Origin: Bradyrhizobium amphicarpaeae
Lineage (GTDB): Bacteria > Pseudomonadota > Alphaproteobacteria > Rhizobiales > Xanthobacteraceae
NCBI RefSeq assembly: GCF_002266435.3
Contig: NZ_CP029426.2
Coordinates: 248,001 to 312,000 of the forward strand
Length of the DNA: 64,000 nucleotides
Direction: 5' to 3'
Position 1 is the first letter of the stretch. The number at the start of each line of letters is the position of its first letter. The notes beneath the pieces were generated by a model. The model was not told the origin of the DNA. It was given only the letters and a program-made list of their open reading frames with translations, and did no database searches. Both the position numbers and the translations under genes were made by a program. Positions 1 to 8,133 of this stretch are shown one piece after another.

Positions 1-2
1 GG

Positions 3-233
3 GCTGTCACGGCGTCGCACTTTTCGATGAATTGCCTGAAGCCGGCGATCGGTTGCCATTTCGTCGCCAAGGGAGCGACGCTTCGCGCCGGGCGCAGGCA
101 GGTATTCGCCCGCGCCGAGTTGTTCGCAGCTGATGAGCAAGATCGTCTGGCTCTCGTCGCGACCGGCGAGGCCGTGCTCGTCCCCACCGGGGAGCCGTCG
201 CGCAAGATCGATGGAGTTGGGCCATGGCTCTGA
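3..233 (+). CDS. PaaI-family thioesterase, C-terminal part (cut by window edge)
   Basis: The reading frame is open from the first base and ends at a TGA at 231-233, so the gene begins outside the window. The visible 76 residues resemble the C-terminal half of a hotdog-fold PaaI/YdiI-type acyl-CoA thioesterase: an HFSMNCLKPA strand, then AGRRQVFARAELFA and LVATGEAVLVP, the last strands of that fold. The stop lies inside the next gene, whose ATG is at 224, so the two are probably translationally coupled. The catalytic residues would lie upstream and cannot be checked. The assignment rests on the strand pattern only. Confidence 0.6.
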   Translation, partial: AVTASHFSMNCLKPAIGCHFVAKGATLRAGRRQVFARAELFAADEQDRLALVATGEAVLVPTGEPSRKIDGVGPWL

Positions 234-1036
234 CACTCGTCACCGGCGGCTCAGGTCACCTGGGCCGGGACGTCGTCGATCGCCTGGTTCGCGACGGGCG
301 CCGCGTCCGGGTATTCGCGCGATCGCCGCGCACGCGTTCGGACGTCGAATGGGCCGCAGGCGATCTCGCCACAGGCGCCGGCCTGCACGAGGCGCTGCGT
401 GATGTCGATACGGTCATCAATGCGGCGACGGATTCGCCGATCGCGCGGCGGGGCGGCGTCCATCCGATCGATTTCTTCAGGTCGCCCTCCGCCGTGGACG
501 TCGGTGGAACGCAGCGACTGCTGTCGCTCTGCGCGGAGAGCGGAGTGCAACATTTCCTGCACGTTTCCATTGTCGGGCTCGACCAGGCGACCCTGCCTTA
601 CGCGCGGGTCAAGCTCGCCGGCGAACGGCTGGTGCGTGCGTCAGCGCTTTCCTGGTCGGTCGTTCGCGCGATGCCGTTTTATTACCTGCTCGACAAATTG
701 CTCTCGCGTCTCGCCTGGCTGCCGGTGTGGCCCGTGCCAACCGCGCTGTTCAATCCAGTCGATACGTCGGATGTCGCCGATCACGTTCTGACCTGCGCGT
801 TCGACGGGCAGCGCGGCGTGCGTGCGGAGATCGGCGGCCCCGAAGCTCTCGATCTCGTTGCCTTCGCCCGCCAGTACCAGACGGCGAGGAAGCTGCATCG
901 GAAAATCCTGGCGATCGGCCTGTCCGAGGCGAAGGCGCAAGGGATGGGCCTTGTCGTCAGCGAGGGGGCGCGCGGAGTTCTGCGCTGGGCGGACTGGCTG
1001 CAGCGCAACGATCCGGACATGCGAAATGCGGCCTAG
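224..1036 (+). CDS. NAD(P)-binding SDR/NmrA-like protein
   Basis: A 270-residue protein with a Rossmann start, TGGSGHLG at residues 7-14, followed by an alternating beta-alpha pattern and INAATDSP after the fourth strand. This is the atypical SDR or NmrA-like type that binds NAD(P) and often acts as a reductase or redox sensor. A conventional YxxxK pair is not obvious; YARVK near residue 125 is the nearest candidate. Its ATG overlaps the end of the preceding thioesterase gene by 10 bp, which suggests one transcript. Substrate unknown. Confidence 0.75.
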   Translation: MALTLVTGGSGHLGRDVVDRLVRDGRRVRVFARSPRTRSDVEWAAGDLATGAGLHEALRDVDTVINAATDSPIARRGGVHPIDFFRSPSAVDVGGTQRLLSLCAESGVQHFLHVSIVGLDQATLPYARVKLAGERLVRASALSWSVVRAMPFYYLLDKLLSRLAWLPVWPVPTALFNPVDTSDVADHVLTCAFDGQRGVRAEIGGPEALDLVAFARQYQTARKLHRKILAIGLSEAKAQGMGLVVSEGARGVLRWADWLQRNDPDMRNAA

Positions 1037-1256
1037 CGCAATTGGCGAAGTCGGTCGTCCGTCCCTGACGTGAGGCCTAAGGCCGCAGCACCCCAGCGAA
1101 TGCGGGCTGCCTGCGGGGCGCGCTGATCTTTTCGCCGTCGTTAGAAGAACTCTAAATCCGATTGGCCGCGTAACGGATTGACTTCACCATCACCTTTGCT
1201 TCCTTCAGTCCGGCTTCGCGGCTCGCGTAGCGCGCACGACAGAGGAGGAGAGTTTC

Positions 1257-1535
1257 GTGAAGGTCATTCGTTTTGTTGCCATTGCACTGACGGTTGGAAT
1301 GGGCATGGGGTCGGCGGCCATGGCCGACGGGTTCAAGGATTGCACCAAGCTCGACAAGGCGTCGTGGAAGCCGGCCAGCGAGGCCGAAGCCAAGGCCAAG
1401 GCGCTCGGCTACGAGGTGCGGCGCTCCAAGATCGAAGGCTCCTGCTATGAGGTCTACGGCGTCAAGGAAGGCAAGCTTTACGAGCTGTTCTACAGCCCCG
1501 AAGATCTCAGCCTCAAGCACACGATCGCCAAGTAA
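1257..1535 (+). CDS. Secreted PepSY-like protein
   Basis: A 92-residue protein with a clear signal peptide (residues 1-22, ending SAAMA). The mature part is one small domain with the PepSY pattern: helix AEAKAKALGYEVRRSK, then strands around CYEVYG and KLYELFYSP. An AGGAGGA-like ribosome site (gaggaggag) lies just before the ATG. PepSY proteins are periplasmic and often inhibit proteases or accompany membrane cytochromes. The next gene is a cytochrome b561-type protein, an association common for this family. Two Cys (C26 and C62) could form a disulfide. Confidence 0.75.
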   Translation: MKVIRFVAIALTVGMGMGSAAMADGFKDCTKLDKASWKPASEAEAKAKALGYEVRRSKIEGSCYEVYGVKEGKLYELFYSPEDLSLKHTIAK

Positions 1536-1635
1536 GGCTTCAAGTAAGGCTTGAAGCAGGTCGCGGCCTGGACTGCGCAGACATTGATTGCGCAAGGCAG
1601 AGCTCGAGGATGGTCTTTGCTTGATTGAAGAAGCG

Positions 1636-2214
1636 ATGCCACAAGCGCGCGGGGCGTCCGGCGGGACCCCTGCGGATCGAACCGTTCCGCGGACGGTCGC
1701 AGTCTGGGACCTCCCGCTGCGCCTCTGGCACTGGGCTCTCGCGGCCTGCGTTCTGGCCGCGTGGTTCACGCCCCCCGTCTACGACCGGCTTCACCGCGTC
1801 GTCGGCTATGCGGTGCTGGGGCTTCTCGCGTTCCGCCTCGTCTGGGGCTTCTGGGGAAGCCGCTATTCGCGCTTCCGCATGATCAGGGTCAGGCTTCGCG
1901 CGGCGCCAGGCTATCTCTGGAATCTGCGCCGCGGCATGACCGGCCGTTATATCGGGCTCAATCCCGCGGGCACGTTGATGCTGGTGGCCTTGATGCTGGC
2001 GCTCGCCGTCTCGGCGATCACGGGCGCGATGTCGGTCACCGTCACCTTCTTCGGCGTCTGGTGGGTGGAGGATATCCACCATTATTCATCCGACGCCGTC
2101 ATCGTCCTGGTCGTGCTGCACGTCGCGGGCGTGCTGCTGATGGGGCTGCTCCAGCGCGAGAGTCTGGTCCGCGCGATGATCACCGGGCGAAAGCGCATCC
2201 GGCATCATCTGTGA
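1636..2214 (+). CDS. Cytochrome b561-type membrane protein
   Basis: About 192 residues with four hydrophobic segments and paired histidines suited to di-haem b ligation: LRLWHWAL in helix 1, DRLHRVVGY before helix 2, IHHYSS before helix 4 and VVLHVAGV in it. This is the Ni/Fe-hydrogenase b-type / cytochrome b561 bacterial family, which passes electrons between quinones and a periplasmic partner. I chose the ATG at 1636; the frame stays open upstream to 1588, but that extension is not hydrophobic and looks non-coding. It follows the PepSY gene by 100 bp on the same strand and probably works with it. Confidence 0.75.
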   Translation: MPQARGASGGTPADRTVPRTVAVWDLPLRLWHWALAACVLAAWFTPPVYDRLHRVVGYAVLGLLAFRLVWGFWGSRYSRFRMIRVRLRAAPGYLWNLRRGMTGRYIGLNPAGTLMLVALMLALAVSAITGAMSVTVTFFGVWWVEDIHHYSSDAVIVLVVLHVAGVLLMGLLQRESLVRAMITGRKRIRHHL

Positions 2215-2251
2215 AGTTGAGTTGGAATGAGCAAGCTACAGGCTCGGTCTA

Positions 2252-2275
2252 ACCTCTCCCGCTTGCGGGGGAGGT
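2252..2275. repeat. Palindromic intergenic repeat (family E) left of the IS
   Basis: An imperfect hairpin of type CCTCTCCCGC TT GCGGGGGAGG with one mismatch, followed by a GC-rich tail to about 2310. The same motif occurs at 3503-3526 and 53229-53250. It lies 38 bp after the cytochrome b gene and may also end its transcript. The IS element inserted about 40 bp further on. Confidence 0.75.
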
Positions 2276-2314
2276 CGACGCGCGAAGCGCGGCGGGTGGG
2301 GGCTCTCTCCTCTT

Positions 2315-3442
2315 GGGGACTGTTGCGTAATCCATCAATTGTGATTCTCTAGGGCGAAGCCTTGGAGATTGACGATGGCAGTGAAGCAGACGGGGCAGCC
2401 GAGCTTTATAGAGGCGTGGTTGCCGAAAGGGGCTGGCGCTAATGCGGCGCTGGATCGGCTGTCTGGCTTGGTCAAATGGTACCGGTTCGAGAAGCTGCTC
2501 GCCCATTTGCGTGATGAAGCGGGGCCCGGTCGTCCAGGCTATCCGGTGCTGGTGTTGTTTCGCGCTGTGCTGCTGCAGTCACTCTACGGTCTGTCGGAGC
2601 GCGAACTCGAGGAGGCGCTGGGCGACCGGTTGTCCTTCAAGCGCTTCGTCGGTTTGAGTCTTGAGGACGCGACGCCCGACCATACGGTTCTGAACCGCTT
2701 CCGGAACCAGCTCGTCGAACAAGGTCTGTTGGAGAAGTTGTTTGGTGAACTCGATCGTCAGCTTGAGAATGCCGGCGTCATCCTCAAGCGCGGCACGATG
2801 CTGGATGCGACCTTGATCCAGGCAGTCTCGGCTCCTCCGAAGGAGGATCGTCCCTCAAACGACCCTGACGCCCGGTTCACCAAGCGGCAAGGCAAGAGTG
2901 GCTCGACCTTCGGCTACAAGGCTCATGTCGGCGTCGACGAAGGATCAGGCCTGATCCGCTCGGTTCTGACCACGCCCGCCAATGTCAACGACACCACGCC
3001 GGCCGATGAGTTGATCCGCGGCGACGAAGCCGTGGTGTGGGCCGATGCGGCTTACGATACCCATGCCAGACGAGCCCGGCTGAAGGCGGAGGGCAAAAAG
3101 CCCCGCATCGCCCGACGTCCCAACCGCCACCATCCGGAGTTGCCGCCGAGGCTCAAACGCTACAATCTTCTCGTCTCTCGACGACGGGCGACAGTCGAGA
3201 CCACCTTCGCTACCCTCAAACGCAGGATGCGGCTGACCTGCATCCGTTACGTCGGTCTCATGAAGGCAAGCGGACAAGTCCTGCTTGCCTCCATCGCATT
3301 TAACATGAGGCGATGGGCCACGATCGCCGCGTGAGCCGCCCCCCGAGCGCGACCACCACAGACCTTCGCCAGCAATCGCCCCCAACCAAGACCTTCTCCT
3401 CTGCCGTCTTCAGCTCCAAAAGCCAATAGCGCAACAGGCCCC
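2315..3442 (+). mobile_element. IS5-family insertion sequence, apparently complete
   Basis: A 1128-bp element. Its ends match as inverted repeats: GGGGACTGTTGCG at 2315-2327 against GGGGCCTGTTGCG read inward from 3442 on the other strand (12 of 13). TCTT occurs just outside both ends (2311-2314 and 3443-3446) and is the likely 4-bp target duplication. The boundary is slightly ambiguous because the right flank continues with GGGGAC, like the left tip. It carries one full-length transposase and separates two copies of a palindromic repeat. Nothing looks decayed. Confidence 0.85.
2375..3334 (+). CDS. IS5-family DDE transposase
   Basis: A 319-residue transposase. The N-terminal DUF772-type domain is visible as LFRAVLLQSLYGLSERELEEAL and TPDHTVLNRFR. 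The DDE residues fit LDATLIQA (first Asp), ADAAYDTH (second Asp) and TVETTFATLKRR (Glu), with the IS5 signature GYKAHVGVDE between them. The ATG at 2375 has GGAG about 10 bp upstream; an in-frame TTG at 2369 is the alternative. The frame is uninterrupted, so the enzyme is probably functional. Confidence 0.92.
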   Translation: MAVKQTGQPSFIEAWLPKGAGANAALDRLSGLVKWYRFEKLLAHLRDEAGPGRPGYPVLVLFRAVLLQSLYGLSERELEEALGDRLSFKRFVGLSLEDATPDHTVLNRFRNQLVEQGLLEKLFGELDRQLENAGVILKRGTMLDATLIQAVSAPPKEDRPSNDPDARFTKRQGKSGSTFGYKAHVGVDEGSGLIRSVLTTPANVNDTTPADELIRGDEAVVWADAAYDTHARRARLKAEGKKPRIARRPNRHHPELPPRLKRYNLLVSRRRATVETTFATLKRRMRLTCIRYVGLMKASGQVLLASIAFNMRRWATIAA

Positions 3443-3502
3443 TCTTGGGGACACTCTCAAGAGACTTCAGACAATCCCAATGCGGAGACACCCTCTCCCC
3501 AA

Positions 3503-3526
3503 CCCTCTCCCGCAGGCGGGAGAGGG
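3503..3526. repeat. Palindromic intergenic repeat (family E) right of the IS
   Basis: A perfect hairpin, CCCTCTCCCGC AG GCGGGAGAGGG. It ends about 20 bp before the stop of the LON-domain gene on the minus strand. Together with 2252-2275 it brackets the IS, so the pre-insertion intergenic region between the cytochrome b and LON genes was repeat-rich. Confidence 0.8.
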
Positions 3527-3547
3527 AGCGCACCGTCCTCGCGCCCC

Positions 3548-4225
3548 TCACTGCAACGGCGGATCGCCGCTGGTGCGCTTCTTGGCGAGGTCCATCTCGG
3601 TCACTGCGATCAGGACTTCGGCGCGGGTCTTCAGGTCGGGCGCTTCCAGCATGGCCTGCTTCTCCGCGGGGCCATAGGGCGACATCATCGCCAGCGCGTT
3701 GACGAGGGCTTCGTTGGGCGCGCTTTCGACGCCTTCCCAGTCGACCTTGAGATTGTTGGCCTTCAGGAAGTCCGCCAGCACGGCCAGCAGCGCCTCGCGA
3801 TCGACCTCGTCCTCGCCCATGCGCGCGGTGAAGTCGTTGGCGAAGGTGAAGAAATCCACCTTGCACTGCCGGTAGGCGGTGAGCACCTCGAGCTCCTCGA
3901 GCACCTTGAAGCGCGAGACGCCGGTGAGCTCGAGGATGTAGCGGCCGTCACCGGATTCGGCCAGCTGGGTGATGCGGCCGACGCAGCCGACCCGGAACAG
4001 CGTCGGCTTGTCGGAATTCTTCGGCGAGTGCGCGACGTCCGGCTGGATCATGCCGATCAGGCGATGGCCATCGCGGAAGGAATCGTCGACCATCGACAAA
4101 TAGCGCGGCTCGAAGATGTTGAGCGGCATCTGGCCACGGGGCAGCAGCAGCGCGCCCGGCAGCGGAAACACCGGAATGATCTCCGGGAGGTCGGCGGGCC
4201 CGCGATATTCGATGTTGATCGGCAT
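3548..4225 (-). CDS. LON substrate-binding-domain protein
   Basis: A 225-residue protein that is essentially the N-terminal substrate-binding domain of Lon protease without ATPase or peptidase parts. The N terminus has the typical IPVFPLPGALLLPRGQMPLNIFEPRY, followed by GMIQPD and VGCVGRI. In many bacteria such stand-alone proteins (COG2802) are of unknown function. It lies downstream of the YbbN-like gene on the same strand, 86 bp away, which is the usual alphaproteobacterial arrangement and suggests a proteostasis link. Confidence 0.9.
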   Translation of the reverse strand: MPINIEYRGPADLPEIIPVFPLPGALLLPRGQMPLNIFEPRYLSMVDDSFRDGHRLIGMIQPDVAHSPKNSDKPTLFRVGCVGRITQLAESGDGRYILELTGVSRFKVLEELEVLTAYRQCKVDFFTFANDFTARMGEDEVDREALLAVLADFLKANNLKVDWEGVESAPNEALVNALAMMSPYGPAEKQAMLEAPDLKTRAEVLIAVTEMDLAKKRTSGDPPLQ

Positions 4226-4251
4226 CTGCCCGGTTCCCCCTTGGACTTGCT

Positions 4252-4300
4252 AGCGCGTGATTCGGAAAAGTGTGCAGTGGTTTTCCGAACAGATCACGCT
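4252..4300. repeat. Short inverted repeat between ybbN-like and LON genes
   Basis: An inverted repeat with arms CGTGATTCGGAAAA and TTTTCCGAACAGATCACG around a short loop. The arms pair except for three extra bases in the right one. It fills most of the 86-bp gap between two same-strand genes, so it could form a structure in the shared mRNA. No second copy was found in this window. Confidence 0.6.
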
Positions 4301-4311
4301 CGAAAAAGCCC

Positions 4312-5235
4312 TCACGAGAACAGGATCGTCGACAAACGCTTGCGGCCCTCGACCGTTGCATCATCCGTGCCGCCCCAGGCCTCGAAGAACTGCACCAGCT
4401 GCTTGCGGGCGCCGTCGTCGTTCCATTTGCGGTCGCGCTTGACGATCGCGAGCAGCTGCTCGGTCGCGGCCGCACGGTTGCCTTGCGCGTTCAGCGCGGT
4501 CGCGAGGTCGAATCGGGCCTGATGATCGAGCGGGTTTGCGGCGACTTTCTGTTCCAGCTCCGCCACGGGTCCAAGCGATTGCGCCTGCTCGGCGAGATCG
4601 ATCGCGGTCTGGACCGCCTTCACGGCGGGGTCGTTGCGCTTGGATTCCGGCACCATCGCCAGCGTCTGCTTGGCCTGCTCCATCGCACCGGAACTGGCGT
4701 AGCATTTCGCCAGGCCAGCGAGTGCCGCGATGTTGGTGGAATCATGCTGGAGCACCTCGGCGTAGATCTGCGCTGCCGCCGCCGCATCGCCCTCGGCGAG
4801 CACGGCTTCAGCCTCCTGCAGGATCTCGGCGATATTGGGCTCGCCCGGCGCAGTCACGCCCTTGGTCAGCTTTTCGATGAAGGCGTTGAGCTGGCTCTCG
4901 GGCACCGCGCCCATGAAGCCGTCGGCGGGCTGGCCGTTGACGAAGGCGATCACGGCCGGGATCGACTGGATGCCCATCTGGCCAGGGATCGCCGGATGCT
5001 GGTCGATGTTCATCTTGACCAGCTTGACCTTGCCCTTGGCCGCCTTGACCGCCTTTTCGAGCACGGGGGTGAGCTGCTTGCAGGGGCCGCACCACTCCGC
5101 CCAGAAGTCGATCAGCACCGGCTGGCGCTTCGATTCCTCGATGACGTCCTTCACGAAGGTCTGGGTGGTGGTGTCCTTGATCAGATCGGCCGCAGCCGGG
5201 TTTGCGGCTTCGTTACCCTGGTCGATGATCGTCAC
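4312..5235 (-). CDS. ybbN: YbbN-like thioredoxin with TPR-type C-terminal domain (co-chaperone)
   Basis: A 307-residue protein. Residues about 25-130 form a thioredoxin fold with WCGPC (Cys49, Cys52) and the cis-proline in SIPAVIAF (Pro93). The rest is helical and Ala-rich with TPR-like pairs (AQIYAEVLQHDSTNIAALAGLAKCYASSG). That is the layout of the YbbN/CnoX chaperedoxin family, which holds unfolding clients for GroEL or DnaK. E. coli YbbN lacks the redox CxxC, but here it is intact, so oxidoreductase activity is plausible. It is followed by the LON-domain gene on the same strand. Confidence 0.88.
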   Translation of the reverse strand: MTIIDQGNEAANPAAADLIKDTTTQTFVKDVIEESKRQPVLIDFWAEWCGPCKQLTPVLEKAVKAAKGKVKLVKMNIDQHPAIPGQMGIQSIPAVIAFVNGQPADGFMGAVPESQLNAFIEKLTKGVTAPGEPNIAEILQEAEAVLAEGDAAAAAQIYAEVLQHDSTNIAALAGLAKCYASSGAMEQAKQTLAMVPESKRNDPAVKAVQTAIDLAEQAQSLGPVAELEQKVAANPLDHQARFDLATALNAQGNRAAATEQLLAIVKRDRKWNDDGARKQLVQFFEAWGGTDDATVEGRKRLSTILFS

Positions 5236-5508
5236 GGCATCCCCTCGTCAATGTCTGGAACGGCGGCTCTTTAGCACGTCGCCGCTTCCGATGCTTCGCT
5301 GTCGGCTCCTAGATTGGGCCGGGACGGCCGAATTTCAATCCATTGCAGCCGATTCGCCGGTTCCGGGTCACTTTCGAGCCATTTGGCCGCATTCAGGCTC
5401 CATATTGGTCCCGGATTGCGCATCTATGCCGCCGGTAGCTGTTGCATTCCCCTCCCGGTTTTGGCATACGACAGCCGTTGCCGGCGCGTCACGCGACCGA
5501 CACAGGAT

Positions 5509-5583
<75 letters not shown>

Positions 5584-5723
5584 GTTTTTCCCAAGCATCC
5601 GGATGAGTAGCCTATTCCCGTCGGGGCGAGTTGCCTGCACCGTTTTGACGAAGGCCGTGAAAGCTGCCCCGGGCCGCAAGACTGGATTGGGCGCCAATCC
5701 GGAATTCAGGGTAGCCGACCCAG

Positions 5724-6374
5724 CTAGACAGCGCGCAGGAGTTCTTTGGTCTTTTCCAGCGCTACATCCGCGATCAGCCTATATGGATCTTTGATCGAAA
5801 GTTGATTGATCGCGGCCCTCACGAAGTCAGGCTTCAGGTTTTCGATTGTTGCCAGCGTATTTGAGACACCGTCGCGATAGCCGGCCAACTCCTTGATGAT
5901 CGATTCCGCGTGTCTTTCGCTGCCAGCTGCGATGTCAAATATGTCGCGCGGGGCAATGTTCTTGCCGCGGTGATGGATCTTCTTTGCAATGATCTCCGGG
6001 ATTGTCTCCAGAAGCACCGCTTCACCCTCTACTGTCGCTCGCGTTGTCGGTGATGATGTCAGCGACGGCGCGACGATAAAGTCGATCTCGCCAAATTCGA
6101 AGCCAAGCTTCAGAAGCCGTGTGCCGTCTCCCCCGTAGTCAGTAGGTCTCACCTCGAAATCGAAGTCATTCTTCTGTGGATCGAGGAACGGAAGAACTTG
6201 AGGATCCGGGAGAAAGATATCGACATCGTGGCTTATCCGATGATCGATTTGCAGCATCATCGCCGTGCCGCCGCCGAACGTCCAACGATCGATGATTTCC
6301 TGCTCGGCGTTCGCCTGCCGAATCATCGCCACGGCAATGCGAAACAGTTGCGCCCAATCTGAATGAGCGCTCAT
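5724..6374 (-). CDS. AbiEii/AbiGii-type nucleotidyltransferase (putative toxin)
   Basis: A 216-residue protein with the nucleotidyltransferase core of the AbiEii family: FGGGTAMML (residues 33-41), HDVDIF supplying Asp50 and Asp52, and a third acidic residue in EIDFIV (Asp98). The helical part has the family-typical EIIAKK and RDIFDIA. AbiEii proteins act as the toxin half of type IV toxin-antitoxin or abortive-infection pairs by transferring nucleotides to tRNA or other targets. The gene starts three bases after the stop of an 89-residue gene. It is less GC-rich than its neighbours and lies next to tRNA-Gly, which suggests acquisition. Function as a toxin is inferred. Confidence 0.8.
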   Translation of the reverse strand: MSAHSDWAQLFRIAVAMIRQANAEQEIIDRWTFGGGTAMMLQIDHRISHDVDIFLPDPQVLPFLDPQKNDFDFEVRPTDYGGDGTRLLKLGFEFGEIDFIVAPSLTSSPTTRATVEGEAVLLETIPEIIAKKIHHRGKNIAPRDIFDIAAGSERHAESIIKELAGYRDGVSNTLATIENLKPDFVRAAINQLSIKDPYRLIADVALEKTKELLRAV

Positions 6375-6377
6375 CTG

Positions 6378-6647
6378 CTACGCCGCAAGCGGATAGGTTT
6401 GTCCCGAAAACTCTGCGAACGCCTTCGCCGCTACGACCAGTTGGTCGTGGCTGATGCCATGCATCTCAGCGAAGGCGACCTGCAAGTCGGGATGGACATC
6501 CCCAAAAAACGACGACATAGGACCGCAGGCGGCCTTCGCGGAAGAGTGGTCCAGCAGGCAATGAACAAGCTCCTGCGCGTTCAGCCTCTTGCGATACGGC
6601 GCATTCACGGTAGCCAGAACCAGGACGGGGATATTCATCTGCGTCAC
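6378..6647 (-). CDS. Small protein paired with the AbiEii-like gene (hypothetical)
   Basis: An 89-residue protein, GTG start at 6647 or ATG nine bases later (MNIPVLVLATVNAPY). I do not recognise the family. It has no transmembrane segment and no obvious helix-turn-helix, so it does not look like the usual AbiEi antitoxin with a winged helix. Its stop is three bases from the start of the AbiEii-like gene, so the two are almost certainly co-translated. Position suggests a partner or antitoxin, but nothing in the sequence proves that. Confidence 0.6.
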   Translation of the reverse strand: MTQMNIPVLVLATVNAPYRKRLNAQELVHCLLDHSSAKAACGPMSSFFGDVHPDLQVAFAEMHGISHDQLVVAAKAFAEFSGQTYPLAA

Positions 6648-6801
6648 TATCTGATTGCCTGTTCAATATAGGATCGACCGAACGGGCTTGGCAATCGATT
6701 GGTTTCCTCTGTGTTCCACTGCAGAGTGGGTCGCACCGAACCTCGCCAGATTCCTCCGCGGAAGATGCCTTCCGCTGTTGAGATGGGGCATTTGAGATCA
6801 A

Positions 6802-7788
6802 ATGACAGTTCTCGTCACCGGCAGTGCCGGCCATCTTGGTGAAGCCATCATCCGCACCCTGCGCAGCCGGGGCGCACCCGCTCGCGGGATCGATCTGAAA
6901 CCATCGCCCTTCACGGACGCCGTCGGCTCGATCGTCGATCCCGGCTTCGTGCGCGAGCAGATGTCCGGCGTCGCTGCCGTGATCCACACCGCGACGCTGC
7001 ACAAGCCGCATGTGGCGACCCACAGCAAGCAAGACTTCGTCGACACCAACGTCACCGGCACGCTCAATTTGGTCGAGGCGGCGGCGAGCGCCGGCGTGAG
7101 GAGCTTCGTCTTCACCAGCACCACCAGCGCGTTCGGCTCGCAGCTTCGCCCCTCGGCCGGACAGGCCGCCGTGTGGGTCACCGAGGATCTGCCGCCGGTG
7201 CCGAAGAACATCTATGGCACCACGAAACTGATGGCGGAGACCCTGTGCGAGCTGTTCCATCGCGAGCGCGGCCTGCCGGTCGTGGTCCTGCGGACCTCGC
7301 GCTTCTTCCCTGAAGACGATGACGACCCGGCGATGCGCTCGGCTTACACGCCGGAGAACGCGCAGGCCAACGAGCTGCTCTATCGCCGGCTGGACATCGC
7401 GGACGCCGTGAGTGCCCATCTGCTCGCGATCGAGCGCGCGCCAGACATCGGTTTCGCCCGCTACATCGTCTCCGCCACCAGCCCGTTCGAGCCGCGTCAT
7501 CTCACTGCGCTCGCGCGCGATGCGGCCGGTGTCGTGTGCGAGCTCTTTCCAAATTGCGGGCAGCTCTATGCGGCGCGGGGCTGGAACTTCTTCCCCGCGA
7601 TCGACCGCGTCTACGTCAACGACCGCGCGCGGCGCGAGCTGGGCTGGCGGCCGGAATTCGACTTCGCGCATGTGTTGCGCAGTGTGCGCGAAGGCTGCGA
7701 TTTTCGCAGTCCGCTGGCGCGCGAGATCGGCGCGAAGGGCTATCACGACACAGTGTTCGACGATGGACCCTACCCCGTGGCCGGTTAA
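6802..7788 (+). CDS. NAD-dependent epimerase/dehydratase (extended SDR)
   Basis: A 328-residue extended short-chain dehydrogenase. VTGSAGHLG at residues 5-13 binds the cofactor, FTSTTS carries the catalytic Ser/Thr near 107, and the YxxxK pair is Tyr138/Lys142 in IYGTTKLMAE. Such proteins epimerise or dehydrate nucleotide sugars or reduce related carbonyls. LRTSRFFPEDDDD and a C-terminal LGWRPEFDF, typical of the family, are present. It stands alone, so the substrate cannot be deduced. Confidence 0.88.
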   Translation: MTVLVTGSAGHLGEAIIRTLRSRGAPARGIDLKPSPFTDAVGSIVDPGFVREQMSGVAAVIHTATLHKPHVATHSKQDFVDTNVTGTLNLVEAAASAGVRSFVFTSTTSAFGSQLRPSAGQAAVWVTEDLPPVPKNIYGTTKLMAETLCELFHRERGLPVVVLRTSRFFPEDDDDPAMRSAYTPENAQANELLYRRLDIADAVSAHLLAIERAPDIGFARYIVSATSPFEPRHLTALARDAAGVVCELFPNCGQLYAARGWNFFPAIDRVYVNDRARRELGWRPEFDFAHVLRSVREGCDFRSPLAREIGAKGYHDTVFDDGPYPVAG

Positions 7789-8133
7789 GCCCCGCGATTG
7801 ATGTTTTGCCCGACGAGTCAACCGCCTGCAGGGTCTTACCTCCGCGACGAGATCTGCGCGGTTCTACTGTGCATGGGGTTGTTTTCGCGTTTTTGGTTTC
7901 TGGCTCTCGGTCTTGATTCCGCATTGCAGCGAGATCGCTGTCGCTACGGTGTTCGCTCGTTACATTCCGTCTCAATTTTTATGCGGCGCAACCACTGCGC
8001 ACGCGACGCCCTTCCCAGCGCTCGCAGATGTGCTAGCCTTTTGCGTCTGCCTCCTGGCAGAACCGAACTTCGCCTCTCGACGAACAAAACAAAATAATCG
8101 CAGCCCTGACGGCTGCCTTAGGGGAGTGACGCG
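7789..8133. other. Intergenic region, no gene seen
   Basis: 345 bp between the epimerase and the PQQ-type dehydrogenase. It is poorer in GC than the coding DNA, with a T-rich tract around 7875-7900. Open frames here lack coding character. The last 15 bp hold a good ribosome site (GGGGAG) for the next gene, and the upstream part probably carries its promoter. Confidence 0.5.
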
